In this document: in pieces, positions 6,031-6,066 of the stretch
How the letters are laid out: each line of letters begins with the position of its first letter
Position numbering within the stretch: the first letter of the stretch is position 1
From: Gammaproteobacteria bacterium
GTDB taxonomy: Bacteria > Pseudomonadota > Gammaproteobacteria > Eutrophobiales > Eutrophobiaceae
Assembly: GCA_014239225.1 (NCBI GenBank)
Contig: JAAZZI010000050.1
Span: 1 to 6,066, forward strand
Reading direction: 5' to 3'
Length of the DNA: 6,066 nt
Notes under the pieces: generated by a model
Told to the model about the DNA's origin: nothing
The model's database searches: none
Seen by the model: the letters and a program-made list of their open reading frames with translations, nothing else
Translations under genes and position numbers: made by a program

Positions 6031-6066
6031 TAACACAATTACCTCACACTTAAAAAGAATAAGAAG
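6013..6066 (+). repeat. Inverted 54-bp copy of part of pdsR at the window end
   Basis: This segment is a perfect reverse complement of 5154-5207 and runs to the last base, so the true match may be longer. Read on the plus strand it encodes the PdsR recognition helix (codons in phase from 6014), one frame off from the ORF opened at 5968. The two copies are separated by 805 bp. An inverted chimera from DNA amplification or library preparation, or a fold-back at a contig end, explains it most simply; a real inverted duplication is possible. Confidence 0.95.

Noticed and set aside
1..6066. tRNA, rRNA, CRISPR array, insertion sequence or prophage
   Set aside because: I saw no repeat-spacer periodicity, transposase motif or tRNA-like fold, and coding sequence fills nearly all of the window.

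Overview
The window is a low-GC stretch (roughly one third G+C by eye) that reads as a gammaproteobacterial, probably marine or aquatic, chromosome fragment. The lineage rests on gene content: a DUF484 N-terminus, a DUF3301 membrane protein, YajQ, a YciV/RNase AM-type PHP phosphoesterase, an ApbE lipoprotein, and above all a two-component pair that looks like PdsS/PdsR, the histidine kinase and response regulator of the 'proteobacterial dedicated sortase' system. No genus can be named from this. Genes are cut or damaged at both edges, so the window is probably a whole short contig.

Layout. (1) Positions 1-170, minus strand: the first 56 codons of a DUF484 gene, apparently using a TTG start. 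(2) Positions 171-244: a short divergent regulatory region with a perfect 10-bp inverted repeat whose two arms each contain TATAAT, facing each other. (3) Positions 245-2962, plus strand: four tightly packed genes, apbE, a DUF3301 gene, yajQ and a PHP-domain gene, with gaps of 4, 28 and 10 nt, almost certainly one operon. Only yajQ has a clear Shine-Dalgarno site. (4) Positions 2990-5764, minus strand, convergent with the first operon: pdsR followed by pdsS. (5) Positions 5765-5967: a 203-bp divergent intergenic region. (6) Positions 5968-6066: the start of a plus-strand gene with a good ribosome binding site and a signal-peptide-like N-terminus. It is cut off at 6013, where the sequence becomes an exact reverse-complement copy of part of pdsR.

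How the parts work. ApbE is a periplasmic FMN transferase that matures flavoproteins of Rnf/Nqr type. YajQ is a nucleotide-binding protein, reported in some species to bind cyclic di-GMP. The PHP protein should degrade short nucleotides or trim RNA ends. Their co-transcription looks like housekeeping clustering rather than one pathway. PdsS should sense an envelope signal through a large periplasmic region, which includes a segment resembling the CBM9-like carbohydrate-binding fold, and phosphorylate PdsR. The sortase, its target and the OmpA-family PdsO expected with this pair are not in the window. The broken gene at 5968 is a candidate for one of the exported members.

The most unusual feature is the 54-bp inverted copy of the pdsR DNA-recognition-helix coding region, which ends exactly at the last base. 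I consider it most likely an inverted chimera or assembly artefact at a contig end. A real local inverted duplication cannot be excluded from the sequence alone.
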